Shown here piece by piece: positions 9,624 to 18,546 of a stretch of 64,000 bases of DNA (position 1 is its first letter; each line of letters starts with the position of its first letter). The translations under genes were made by a program, and so were the position numbers. Under the pieces are notes generated by a model. It worked only from the letters and a program-made list of their open reading frames with translations. It made no database searches and had not been told where the DNA came from. Origin of the DNA: Kazachstania africana CBS 2517 (lineage: Eukaryota > Ascomycota > Saccharomycetes > Saccharomycetales > Saccharomycetaceae); NCBI RefSeq assembly GCF_000304475.1, contig NC_018941.1, positions 1,116,001 to 1,180,000 of the forward strand, written 5' to 3'.

Positions 9624-10386
9624 AGATCTATCTATTATTCCCGTTTATCTAGAGGGTAAAAGGACAAAGAATAATTAAAGTTACCGCGATTTTTTTCCCT
9701 CAAGGATCCCTTAGGGACCTGAGATCACTCGGCAGTTTATGTGCGTCATGATAAGCGGGATGTTCCTTTTATGCTAGCGCTACGTTGTTTTCTTTGAGGT
9801 TTCGCAAAACGTAGGATGAACCTTTCGTCAATCAGTAACCTAAAAAGGAAATGTCTCTATAAAATTGGACTGATTCTTAGACCCTTCTATTTTTTACTAC
9901 AAGGCAACCTCTATTCGAGAAACAGGACTTCTGAGTTCAATCACATACAAAAGGAAACTAAATGAAATAAGGCGTGGAATGCCTACGATTTCCGCGGCTC
10001 AAAACTTGGATGGGTCTCATATATGCAATTTATATCTGCGTCTCCATTTTTCTATTGATCTCCGGGATACATTACTCTTTTGTACGCGTAATTTACAGGA
10101 ACTGTATATCATTAAAAATGGTGAACATTGTACATGCAGTCAGCTTTACTGTTTCCCATACCAATATTCTCCATTTTCCATACGTTGCCTCCGAAGAGTT
10201 ACGGTTATTTTTTTAAATCAATTAATTGGACTTTCCAGTTTTTCTTAAAAGACTAAAAGTCTCTTTCTTACTACCAGACAATAACAAGGAAACCTTTGCA
10301 TATAACTTTTCTTATTTTCAATGCCACCTGAATATACTATAACTCACCAAGACCCTAAAAATATAGACCTTTCTCTGCTCTAGCCT

Positions 10387-10490
10387 CTCCTCTTCATTTA
10401 TTATTGGATGACTCGAGAGGGCTGGCAGCCCTGTTTTGGCTTCTCCCCTTCATTTATTCTTGTATGACTCGAAAGGGCTGCTTGTCCTGC
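10387..10490. repeat. Two imperfect direct repeats, 56-bp period
   Basis: The two copies begin CTCCTCTTCATTTATT (10387) and CTCCCCTTCATTTATT (10443), and each continues with TATTGGATGACTCGAGAGG or its near twin TGTATGACTCGAAAGG. Both copies hold TGACTCG, one base from the Gcn4 core, at the same place. The first also holds the small palindrome AGGGCTGGCAGCCCT. They lie 260-360 bp before the adhesin start, where activator sites are expected. Confidence 0.75.
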
Positions 10491-10609
10491 TATATTCTGC
10501 CTGATCATTAAAAAACTTAATTTACCTTAGACCTTAAAACCATAATTTTGAATAGCTGCCTATTATTTTTTATTACATTTCATGCTGCTTTCTCCTCTTC
10601 AAGAAAAGG

Positions 10610-10617
10610 TATAAAAG
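10610..10617 (+). promoter_or_regulatory. TATA box of the Flo11-type gene
   Basis: TATAAAAG, a full match to the yeast TATA consensus, 132 bp upstream of the ATG at 10749. Regulated cell-surface genes normally have such a box. Confidence 0.6.
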
Positions 10618-10748
10618 AATTCACAACTTTTGAACCATTTAATGTTTCAGATATTTGATTATTTTTATCCTTGCATTTACATTTTTCTTTCATTCATGCC
10701 TTCTTATTTTATTCTAATCTACCAACAATAAATATTCAAAAACTAATA

Positions 10749-12591
10749 ATGAAACTAAATAATATTCTTTCCAAGACAATAACTGTTGCAAGCATTATTA
10801 CAAATTTAGTAAACGCTTTGCCAACTACAAATTTCTTTTCAAGAGAAACTACGTGCTTGGCTGCAACTAATGGCTGTCCTCATCTAGATTTTGGTCATCA
10901 TGCCGAAGTTACAAACACTTTAAGATACTATATGTCACTTGATTGTGTGACACCTGTTGCTGACAACACATATGAAATTACAATACACGTAACAGGCGAG
11001 GAACAAATAGATCTTAAATATCTATATTCGCTAAAAATAATTGGTGTCGACGGCCCAGAAGGCACAGTTCAATTATACGGATATAATGAGGATACGTATC
11101 TAATAGATAATCCAACAGATTATAAAGCCACTTTCCAAGTATACGGCAATCCATCAAAAGATGATGATTGCGAAATTTGGATGCCAAATTTTGAAATTCA
11201 ATATGAATATTTACAAGGCAACACTTCTCAGTATAATCAAACTTGGGAATGGGGTGCAACTGCTTTCGATTTATCTACAGGTTGCCATAGTTACGATAAT
11301 AATAATATTTCACAAACTGATTTCCCTGGGTTTTACAGGAGATCACCAAAATGTGAGGATGTTAAGGTAACTACGACTATCTCCACTGAAACTACGACTA
11401 CAACTACTACTGAAGAAACCTCAACTACTTCTGAAGAAACCTCAACTACTACTGGAGAAACCTCAACTATTACTGAAGAAACCTCAACTATTACTGAAGA
11501 AACCTCAACTACTACTGAAGAAACCTCAACTATTACTGAAGAAACCTCAACTATTACTGAAGAAACCTCAACTATTACTGAAGAAACCTCAACTAGTACT
11601 GAAGAAACAGCCACTACCACTACTGACACTTCTTCTACTGTTACTTCCTCTACCTCAAGTTTTCCAGGGTCCGTGCTCGACTCTAGCCGTGTAGAATCCT
11701 CTACTGCTACTGACATTTCTTCTGCTGTTGCTTCCTCTACCTCTAGTTTCCCAGGGTCTGTACTCGACTCTAGCCGTATAGAATCCAGCCCAGTACCATC
11801 TACTGAAAGCGGTTCCGTGTTATCCCCAGCCGATTCTACTGGAGTTATTTCGTCTTCCATTACAGCTACTTCTGTTGACTTAAGTTCCGATAGCTCTAGT
11901 ATAATAAGTTCTGCCTCTCCAACTTCAAATACCAAAGCTTCATTCTCGCATACTATCAGCACTATTTCTTCAACTGCTGAATCTACCTCGGTCATTCACA
12001 ACCCTTCTTCGTTAAAGGAGGTTACTTTCTCTAGCACAGCGTACTCCTCTTTATTGACTTCTTATCCATCACCTTCTGACACAACTCAAAGCGACAGAAA
12101 TGTGGTCCACTACTTCTACTCCAAATAGCCCTGAAGTTTTTACTAGTGGAATTGAATCTGGATTTACAAATATTGAAAGCGTATCAACTATCCCAGCCAC
12201 AACTACTACAGTACCATCATTAGTAACTGTCCCATGTGATAGCAGTCTACCAGATGGTCCTTTCTGCACCACCCCAGCTACGGCTGCTACAGCTGCATCA
12301 TTAGTAACTGTTCCATGTGGTAGCAATTTACCAGATAGTTGTTTCTGCGCTACCCCATCTACCACTACACAAAGCTCACATGGTGAGGCAACGACTATAT
12401 CCAGATCAAGAACCACTGTTGACTTTGGAATGTCTGTACCTCCTATTTCGAGAGAGCCACAAAGTTCAAGTGCTGATAGCTCCACTACATCATATACTTA
12501 TTCCCTATTTGAAGGTAGTGGATCGAGAAATGGCCAAAATAGGATATTTAGCACTTTTATGACTATTGCCATGTATTTATTACTTATCTAG
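10749..12591 (+). CDS. Flo11-type GPI adhesin, frame broken by one base
   Basis: The first open part (10749-12128, 459 residues) starts MKLNNILSKTITVASIITNL, a signal peptide. The Flo11 ligand domain follows, with TNGCPHLDFGHHAEV, LKYLYSLKIIGVDGPEGTVQ and STGCHSYDNN...SQTDFPGFY, blocks nearly identical to S. cerevisiae Flo11. Next come a Thr-rich array of ten 7-residue units (EETSTIT type) and Ser/Thr-rich sequence with two 29-residue repeats. This frame stops at 12128. The +1 frame, open from before 12100 to 12591, carries the rest: two 27-residue Cys-containing repeats and a GPI-type C-terminus (EGSGSRNGQNRIFSTFMTIA). Removing one A in the AAA at 12098-12100 joins them into 613 residues. 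Flo11 adhesins mediate homotypic adhesion, mats and invasive growth. The ATG at 10749 was chosen because it begins the signal peptide. It could be a pseudogene, a sequencing error or a secreted short form. Confidence 0.85.
11409..11618 (+). repeat. Ten 21-bp tandem repeats in the adhesin
   Basis: The unit is ACTGAAGAAACCTCAACTATT or close variants, ten copies in phase with the reading frame, the last degenerate. It encodes a Thr/Glu-rich stalk. The near-identity of copies means slippage or recombination can change the number. Confidence 0.9.
11622..11795 (+). repeat. Two 87-bp direct repeats in the adhesin
   Basis: Copies start at 11622 and 11709 and encode related 29-residue Ser/Thr blocks that share SSTSSFPGSVLDSSR. 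They are in phase with the first reading frame. Confidence 0.88.
12217..12378 (+). repeat. Two 81-bp repeats in the second adhesin frame
   Basis: TCATTAGTAACTGT recurs at 12217 and 12298. The translated blocks share SLVTVPC..S.LPD..FC.TP, with two cysteines each. Conservation of this 27-residue repeat supports that the second frame was recently under coding constraint. Confidence 0.8.
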
Positions 12592-12894
12592 ATACATTTT
12601 GCGGGTACGAATTTTGCAAGTTTATGCAAAAAATAATCGTTCATGAATTCTATTTCAATGGTATTAGCGTATATAGTAGTTAAGTCACATAATATTCTCC
12701 GCTCTGAAACTATCATAGCCATATATACGTAGTCTTTTTTGAATTTATTTATATTGCTTGGTTATCTAAAACCTTTTTTTTTTTGTCGAGCGGAATATTA
12801 AAATATAAAATATAAATAATAATAAACACGAGAAGTATAAAACATTCTTATATTGTTACGAGGCCAAACAATAGGCAATCAGAGCTTCATTTAC
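12592..12894. other. Intergenic: adhesin 3' end and PDS1 promoter
   Basis: AT-rich, with a T-run at 12775-12783 and repeated ATAAAATATAAAATATAAAT-like sequence before PDS1. I see no MCB (ACGCGT) cell-cycle box. No gene is visible. Confidence 0.6.
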
Positions 12895-13722
12895 ATGTCA
12901 AACCAATCAGATAAGGAGAATAATTTGTCTACGATCCCCGTCTTGGCGTTACAGACCCCAAATACGAATTTCGTAAAGAAAAATACTACCTCTACTAGAA
13001 TATCACCTTTAAAGCGATTACAACAACAGGGTAAACTACCACTACAATCCAAAAATGGGAATAAATCAAATAGTATCTTGATAAGTCACAAAGGAAATAA
13101 CACAAGGATAAAAAAGTACGGTTCGATTTTAGGGCTAGAAAACCCGGGCAATTTTAAGCTACCTAAAACAAAGAGTCTAATATTGAAAGATAATGAAAGT
13201 TCAGAATCCGAGGAGGAAGATGGACTCTTGAATCGTAAACTCAAAGAAGCTCTGAGTCGATCCCAAAATGACGAAGATAGAGAAGGAGATGGAAGTGTGG
13301 GTTTGTTTGCGAAAGAGGCTTTTCAAAATCACATAAGTAATGATGACGACAGTGAAATTGATATTATAAATGGTAAAGAGAAAGATGTTGAGCTATCATA
13401 TATTCCAGACCACTACGAAGTCATTGCTGCAGATGAAATCGAGAAGCTTAAGCAGGTGAATTTGGGAACGAGATTCAAGAGCTCAGCGAGCAGTGGGCTT
13501 AATGATAATGACAGTACGATCCAATTTTTAGAACTAGAACACGTATCAGATAGTGACACTGAGGAGAACATTGATCCTTCTTACAACGGCGTTAACAGGA
13601 TCGGTAAAAACAGTACGAAAAGTAAGAGCATTGATTTCGATATAACAGAGGAAATCGGCACAAAATATGCTGGCAGCGGGCTCGATGACGACGACATAGA
13701 AGCCATGCTAAGAGATCTGTGA
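12895..13722 (+). CDS. PDS1: Securin Pds1, separase inhibitor
   Basis: 275 residues from the ATG at 12895. The frame is open further upstream but without ATG, and this start puts the KEN box (residues 7-9, in QSDKENN) where S. cerevisiae has it. Securin binds and inhibits separase until the APC/C degrades it at anaphase. Shared blocks with S. cerevisiae Pds1 are SPLKRLQQQGKLPL, KYGSILG and K.KSLILKDNESSESEEED. The acidic C-terminus ends GLDDDDIEAMLRDL, the separase-binding end. S37-P-L-K is a full CDK site. The destruction box reads K47-L-P-L rather than R-L-P-L. It is shorter than S. cerevisiae Pds1 (373). APC4, a subunit of its destroyer, is 8 kb away; order and neighbours (ALT, FOB1) match S. 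cerevisiae. Confidence 0.9.
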   Translation: MSNQSDKENNLSTIPVLALQTPNTNFVKKNTTSTRISPLKRLQQQGKLPLQSKNGNKSNSILISHKGNNTRIKKYGSILGLENPGNFKLPKTKSLILKDNESSESEEEDGLLNRKLKEALSRSQNDEDREGDGSVGLFAKEAFQNHISNDDDSEIDIINGKEKDVELSYIPDHYEVIAADEIEKLKQVNLGTRFKSSASSGLNDNDSTIQFLELEHVSDSDTEENIDPSYNGVNRIGKNSTKSKSIDFDITEEIGTKYAGSGLDDDDIEAMLRDL

Positions 13723-14296
13723 AGAGTATATAAAACAAATATATTGCTCTGTACTAATACAAATTTCTTAATAATTGCTTGAACACACATGATAATAGCT
13801 CATATGGGCGATTAAAAGAAATGAAGAGGGACGCTGCCCGATTGTAGAAAAGTTTCTCGAGATAGTATCGTACTCCATCACTTCCTTTTTTTGACCCAAA
13901 CTTTTTTTAAGGAAAAAACAAACTCCAAATTGCTCAACTTGCTTGTTTCATGAATCACAAAGTGTCATTGTAAAACTGAGATCTTAAGTGCTTGCAGCAG
14001 AGAGGGTCTCGTGGTTCTTAGCTTTTAACTTTCAGGGCACACGCCTCCGACCGTGAGCTTTGAAAAATTGCGCAAAGTGATTTGATTCAGAAAAAGAAAA
14101 AGGTTAGAGTGCTCATCGCCAAAATCTATGAGCACAAAAGTATCAACAATCGCTCTTTTTGCTTTATAGAATAGACTATATATGCAATCACCAGGGTATA
14201 GATAGTAGAATATTATACTTTGCACTTTTAGTCCGTTGTTGGTAATACTTCCTACAGTCAATCTTCTAGTTTAAAGGTTCAAGGTATTTCAAAAAA
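13723..14296. other. Intergenic: PDS1 terminator and first ALT promoter
   Basis: No gene is seen. TATATATG near 14178 may serve as the TATA element of the ALT gene at 14297. There is no TGACTCA, unlike in front of the second copy. A minus-strand ORF (14025-14261) has no recognisable product. Confidence 0.6.
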
Positions 14297-15829
14297 ATGC
14301 CCCCAATAACCAGCTCAACTTCAGGCACCTCAAACACGCCAACAAGTGATTCTAATACTCATGACTTCGAACCAGCGCCTAAAATATCCGTAGCTGATCT
14401 GAACCAAAAGATAATAAATGCTGAGTATGCCGTTAGAGGATCGATCGCGATGAGAGCGGAGGAGTTAGAATTTGAATTGTATCACAAGACTCAGCCCCAC
14501 AGTTTTCCATTTGAGAGAATTATTTACGCAAATATAGGTAACCCTCAACAACTTGATCAGAAACCACTAACTTTTTCGAGACAAGTCATGTCGATTTTGG
14601 AATATCCTGGGCTATTGAAATTCAAGGATGTTTTACTATCTCAAGGTATCTATAAGAAGGACGCTTTGGAGAGAGCAGAATTATTACAATCTCAAATTGG
14701 AGCTTCAGTTGGTGCATATTCATTAGCACAAGGTGTCTATGGCATTAGAGAAACAACGGCAAGGTTTATTTCTAAAAGAGATAATTGCGAAGCTGCATCC
14801 GCGGATGATATATTTTTAACAGATGGAGCTTCAAAAGCTGTTACTTACCTTATGATGGCGCTATGTCAGAATGAGCATACTGGTATTTTGATTCCTATCC
14901 CGCAATATCCCTTATACACGGCATCTATATGCATTCATAATGCAAAGATGTTACCATATTACCTAGATGAAGAATCTGGCTGGTCCACAAAAGTTGAGGA
15001 AATCGAAAACTCCGTCATTAATGCAATTGAGAATGGTATCAAACCCTCCGCTATGGTGGTTATAAATCCTGGAAACCCTACGGGAGCAGTCTTATCCGTC
15101 GATGTGATTCAAAGGATTATCACTGTGGCAGCTAAGTATGGAATTGTATTGATTGCTGATGAAGTGTATCAAGATAATATTTTCAACGGAGAATTCCACT
15201 CTATGAAAAAAATACTTAGACAATTACAAAAGAAATATCCAGGAAAATATGATAACGTTCAATTAGCTTCACTTCATTCCACGTCAAAAGGAGTATCAGG
15301 AGAATGTGGACAGAGAGGTGGCTACATGGAAATTGTTGGATTTTCTGATGAAGTGAGGCATTTGCTTTTAAAATTGGCTTCCATTAACATATGCTCTGTT
15401 GTCACAGGCCAGGCACTTGTAGATTTAATGGTTGATCCACCACATGTTGGTGATGAATCCTATGAAAAGGATCAAGAAGAAAGAAATGAAATTCATTCTA
15501 CACTGAAAAAGAGAGCAGATAAATTATATGACACTTTTTCTAATCTAGAGGGTATTGAATGCCAAAAACCACAAGGTGCTATGTATCTTTTCCCCAGATT
15601 AATTCTTCCCGATAGGGCAATTGAAGAGGCCAAGAAACTGCAGATGGAAGCGGATGAATTTTACTGCCATAAATTGCTAGAAAATACAGGAATATGCACA
15701 GTCCCAGGTTCAGGATTCGGCCAAAGAGAGGGCACCTATCATGTAAGAACCACCTTTTTGTCACCAGGCACCGAATGGATTGATGACTGGAAGAAATTCC
15801 ACGAAAAATTTATGAAAGAATATCAATAA
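14297..15829 (+). CDS. ALT2: Alanine transaminase-like protein, tandem copy 1
   Basis: 510 residues, the length of S. cerevisiae Alt2 (YDR111C, 507), at the same place between PDS1 and FOB1. It is a fold-type I PLP enzyme of the alanine aminotransferase group: pyruvate plus glutamate to alanine plus 2-oxoglutarate. Visible motifs are EYAVRGSIAMRAEELE, NIGNPQQLDQKPLTFSRQV, VINPGNPTGAVLS, ADEVYQDNIF and the PLP-lysine site SLHSTSKGVSGECGQRGGYM (K331). The N-terminus (PPITSSTSGTSNTPTSD) is Ser/Thr-rich without arginines, so not a clear mitochondrial presequence; cytosol is likely. A close paralogue follows 1.07 kb downstream. S. cerevisiae Alt2 is reported to lack transaminase activity, so activity should not be assumed even though catalytic residues are present. 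Confidence 0.9.
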   Translation: MPPITSSTSGTSNTPTSDSNTHDFEPAPKISVADLNQKIINAEYAVRGSIAMRAEELEFELYHKTQPHSFPFERIIYANIGNPQQLDQKPLTFSRQVMSILEYPGLLKFKDVLLSQGIYKKDALERAELLQSQIGASVGAYSLAQGVYGIRETTARFISKRDNCEAASADDIFLTDGASKAVTYLMMALCQNEHTGILIPIPQYPLYTASICIHNAKMLPYYLDEESGWSTKVEEIENSVINAIENGIKPSAMVVINPGNPTGAVLSVDVIQRIITVAAKYGIVLIADEVYQDNIFNGEFHSMKKILRQLQKKYPGKYDNVQLASLHSTSKGVSGECGQRGGYMEIVGFSDEVRHLLLKLASINICSVVTGQALVDLMVDPPHVGDESYEKDQEERNEIHSTLKKRADKLYDTFSNLEGIECQKPQGAMYLFPRLILPDRAIEEAKKLQMEADEFYCHKLLENTGICTVPGSGFGQREGTYHVRTTFLSPGTEWIDDWKKFHEKFMKEYQ

Positions 15830-16759
15830 CTCGTGAAAGCAACCTAATGTTGATCAATAATCAACACGCAAAGAATATTGTATTTTGATAGATCCAAAAG
15901 GCCGGTTGACATACAAAATTGCTGAAATACTCTGCATTTTCAAGAAAAGCGTGCATTAGACGAATTATAATACTCACTCAAATTTTCATATATAAGAATT
16001 TGATACAATGCGCTATATAAAATCTAATCCTTTTCGTAATATATCCCAATGAGTAGGCCTGGTATGAAACATTCCACAAAACGGCACGTTGCTTTTCTTT
16101 ACTATCCTACAATCTTGTGGTTTACATAACAACATAGAAAAAGATTAAATCTATCATAGTGAATTGTATGTATCCTATAGTTACAATAAACTCTTTCTAG
16201 CAAGCCAGTTCTCCAGAGAAGGATAGAGATCAAGATATTGCACTGCTCTAGCAACAAGTAATTCACTAAAAGCCTTGGACTCGTTAAACCAATCCTGGTG
16301 ATTATTCTACATCTGTGGAATTTGGTGTTAATCCTCTCCGGTTTCAGTGTGGAAATATTGTGGATTTCTAAATTCCACAGCCGGCCCAACTACAATTACC
16401 CAAAAAAAACATGTCACAGAGCCGAAAATTTCGTGTGACTGCATGGATGGCATAAAACCCATAACCGTATCGCGGTTCAAAGTGCGCGTCGCGGATTGAT
16501 TTCCGAAGTGTTCAAGTAATATGGCTAGATTAATGTGTAAGGCTGCGCTATAGGATGGTAGTATAATACGGTTGGCCTCCCCTTGCTTTAACATATTGAG
16601 AAAATTTATTGTAGAGGGCCATAACTCATTTTAATCATCAACACAATTTTGTAAAGAGGTGAAAGTGATGGAACTTTTGAGCTTTTAACCTTTATTATGT
16701 ATATTTCAATGACATTCTTGTTGGCGAGGCTTTTTTTAGGTCATGCAAATTTTTTTTTT

Positions 16760-16766
16760 TGACTCA
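16760..16766 (+). promoter_or_regulatory. Gcn4-type site upstream of second ALT gene
   Basis: Exact TGACTCA directly after a T-run, 135 bp upstream of the ATG and 66 bp upstream of the TATA box, the usual spacing for a working Gcn4 site. The first ALT copy has none. Confidence 0.55.
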
Positions 16767-16831
16767 CAAAGAGCAAAATAATTTCTCGAGAAATCGAAAT
16801 TTAAAACCTGATTATCTTGAGTTAACAACTA

Positions 16832-16839
16832 TATAAAAG
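16832..16839 (+). promoter_or_regulatory. TATA box of second ALT gene
   Basis: TATAAAAG, 56 bp before the ATG at 16895 and downstream of the Gcn4-type site. Confidence 0.5.
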
Positions 16840-16894
16840 CATTCTTGCTTTATACGTAGCTAAAGCATACATACATACAATCTACATCGCTAAA

Positions 16895-18439
16895 ATGCAA
16901 CTAACTGAAGAATTTGCTGCTACGACACAATATTTTCCTGTAAGGAAGGCCTTAGATGACGACACCATTCACAATTTTAAACCAGCAAAGAAAATTACCC
17001 TAGATGATTTAAATCAGAATGTGCTGAAATCAGAATATGCCGTCAGAGGTTCCATCCCAAGAAGAGCAGAAGAATTGGAATTCGAACTATTAAATAATGA
17101 CAGTTCTGATTCTCTTGCTTTTGAAAACATCGTTCACGCCAATATTGGTAATCCACAACAATTGGATCAAAAACCTTTGACGTTTTCTAGGCAAGTTATC
17201 TCAATTTTACAATATCCAGAACTGTTGAATCAAAGAAACATCCTTGTATCAACAGGCATTTTTAAGTCGGATGCAATGGAACGGGCCGAAACTTTGCTCT
17301 GCCATATAGGCGGCTCGGTGGGCGCTTACTCTTCTTCACAAGGTGTCTATGGTATTCGAGAAACTGTCGCCAATTACATAACTGCTAGAGATAACGGGGA
17401 AACTGCTTCTCCTGATGATATATTTTTGACGGAAGGTGCCTCCAAAGCCGCTAGCTATCTGCTTTCATTATTGTGCAAAGATAAAAATACCGGTGTACTG
17501 ATCCCAATTCCACAATATCCTTTATACACTGCCACCATAACTCTTTGTGACGCCAAGATGCTGCCTTACTACCTAAATGAAGAGTCAGGTTGGTCGACTA
17601 ACACAAATGAGATTGAGAAAGTAGTTCTAGATGCAATTGCTGATAACGTCAAGCCATCTGTCATGGTTGTAATTAATCCGGGAAATCCAACTGGTTCAGT
17701 TCTCAGCAAAGACGATATCATCCACATAATAAATATTGGTGCCAAGTATGGGATAGTATTGATTGCTGATGAAGTCTATCAAGAAAACATTTTTGATGGT
17801 GAGTTTCATTCCATGAAAAAAGTTTTGAGATCCTTACAGAAACAATATCCTGGAAAATATGATGCCGTTCAGTTGGCTTCTCTCCACTCTACTTCAAAAG
17901 GTGTCTCTGGAGAATGTGGCCAAAGAGGTGGTTATATGGAACTGGTGGGTTTTAAGGATGAAATCAGACAGGCTATTCTGAAATTAGCTTCAATCTCATT
18001 ATGTTCTGTAATTACAGGCCAAGCTTTGGTTGATTTAATGGTAAATCCCCCAAAGAAAGGTGATGAATCATACGAGTTAGATAATTTCGAAAGAAAAAAT
18101 ATTCATGAAACTCTAAAAGAAAGAGCTGAGAAATTGTATAATCTATTTTGTCAGTTAAAGGGAGTGGAATGTCAAAAGCCACAGGGCGCCATGTACCTTT
18201 TCCCCAAATTACACTTTCCACAGACACTAATAACGGAGGCAATAAATCAAAATATGAGCCCAGACGAATTTTACTGTCACGCACTTCTAGAGGCTACCGG
18301 CATTTGTACAGTACCAGGTTCAGGTTTTGGTCAAAAAGAAGGTACCTATCATCTAAGAACCACATTCTTGGCACCTGGAAATCAATGGACGGAAAAATGG
18401 AAGTTATTTCATGAAGAATTTTTTTCCAAGTATCAGTGA
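16895..18439 (+). CDS. Alanine transaminase-like protein, tandem copy 2
   Basis: 514 residues, same family and same strand as the gene at 14297, and similar along nearly the whole length. Shared blocks are EYAVRGSIPRRAEELEFEL, ANIGNPQQLDQKPLTFSRQV, VINPGNPTGSVLS, ADEVYQENIF and SLHSTSKGVSGECGQRGGYM with the PLP lysine at K335. The first 35 residues (MQLTEEFAATTQYFPVRKAL) differ from copy 1 and contain acidic residues, so no obvious mitochondrial presequence. Its promoter has a Gcn4 core and a strong TATA box, suggesting amino-acid control. S. cerevisiae has two ALT genes on different chromosomes (ALT1 mitochondrial, ALT2), but here two lie in tandem, so this pair arose by local duplication or conversion. 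I leave the symbol blank because which copy is orthologous to ALT2 cannot be decided here. Confidence 0.9.
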   Translation: MQLTEEFAATTQYFPVRKALDDDTIHNFKPAKKITLDDLNQNVLKSEYAVRGSIPRRAEELEFELLNNDSSDSLAFENIVHANIGNPQQLDQKPLTFSRQVISILQYPELLNQRNILVSTGIFKSDAMERAETLLCHIGGSVGAYSSSQGVYGIRETVANYITARDNGETASPDDIFLTEGASKAASYLLSLLCKDKNTGVLIPIPQYPLYTATITLCDAKMLPYYLNEESGWSTNTNEIEKVVLDAIADNVKPSVMVVINPGNPTGSVLSKDDIIHIINIGAKYGIVLIADEVYQENIFDGEFHSMKKVLRSLQKQYPGKYDAVQLASLHSTSKGVSGECGQRGGYMELVGFKDEIRQAILKLASISLCSVITGQALVDLMVNPPKKGDESYELDNFERKNIHETLKERAEKLYNLFCQLKGVECQKPQGAMYLFPKLHFPQTLITEAINQNMSPDEFYCHALLEATGICTVPGSGFGQKEGTYHLRTTFLAPGNQWTEKWKLFHEEFFSKYQ

Positions 18440-18546
18440 TACCCCTCCCATGCATTAACTACGTATGACTTTAAACATCCTTATATAAAATATACCTCGA
18501 TCTAGTATCGCGCAATACAGCATTTTTTTAAGACTCATTGTCAGAG

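Larger units (their letters stand above)
7923..10748. other. 2.8-kb non-coding stretch upstream of the adhesin
   Basis: This runs between the divergent MRPL34 and Flo11-type genes. Short ORFs on both strands overlap one another, have no recognisable family and often lack ATG starts, so I take the stretch as regulatory. Flo11 genes in S. cerevisiae have promoters of about 3 kb that also give rise to non-coding RNAs. Contents: hairpin 8361-8383, a folded-RNA-like element 8545-8652, a 34-bp palindrome 9062-9095, a G-rich GCGGGG motif 9321-9326 after an A-run (Mig1-like), hairpin 9608-9623, two 56-bp-spaced imperfect repeats 10387-10490, and a TATA box 10610-10617. Confidence 0.65.
15830..16894. 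other. Intergenic between the two ALT copies
   Basis: 1,065 bp, likely the terminator of copy 1 and the promoter of copy 2. After the first stop is a small hairpin (TGTTGAT, CAATA, ATCAACA; 15848-15866). CCG-N5-CGG (16465-16475, within AACCG...CGGTT) resembles a Zn2Cys6 activator site. A Gcn4 core (16760-16766) and a TATAAAAG box (16832-16839) precede copy 2. Short ORFs here look spurious. Confidence 0.6.

Noticed and set aside
9974..10248. Two overlapping ORFs of 80 and 89 codons before the adhesin
   Set aside because: They overlap in different frames, have ordinary composition for random AT-rich sequence, and occupy the expected promoter region.
10671..10748. N-terminal extension of the adhesin frame
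   Set aside because: It starts with TTG; the ATG at 10749 opens directly with a signal peptide.
11333..11995. 220-codon ORF antisense to the adhesin repeats
   Set aside because: It is generated by the in-phase 21-bp repeats read backwards (VEVSSVI units). The plus-strand Flo11 domain shows which strand codes.
12853..12894. 14-codon upstream extension of PDS1
   Set aside because: It starts with TTG. The ATG at 12895 gives the KEN box its usual near-N-terminal position.
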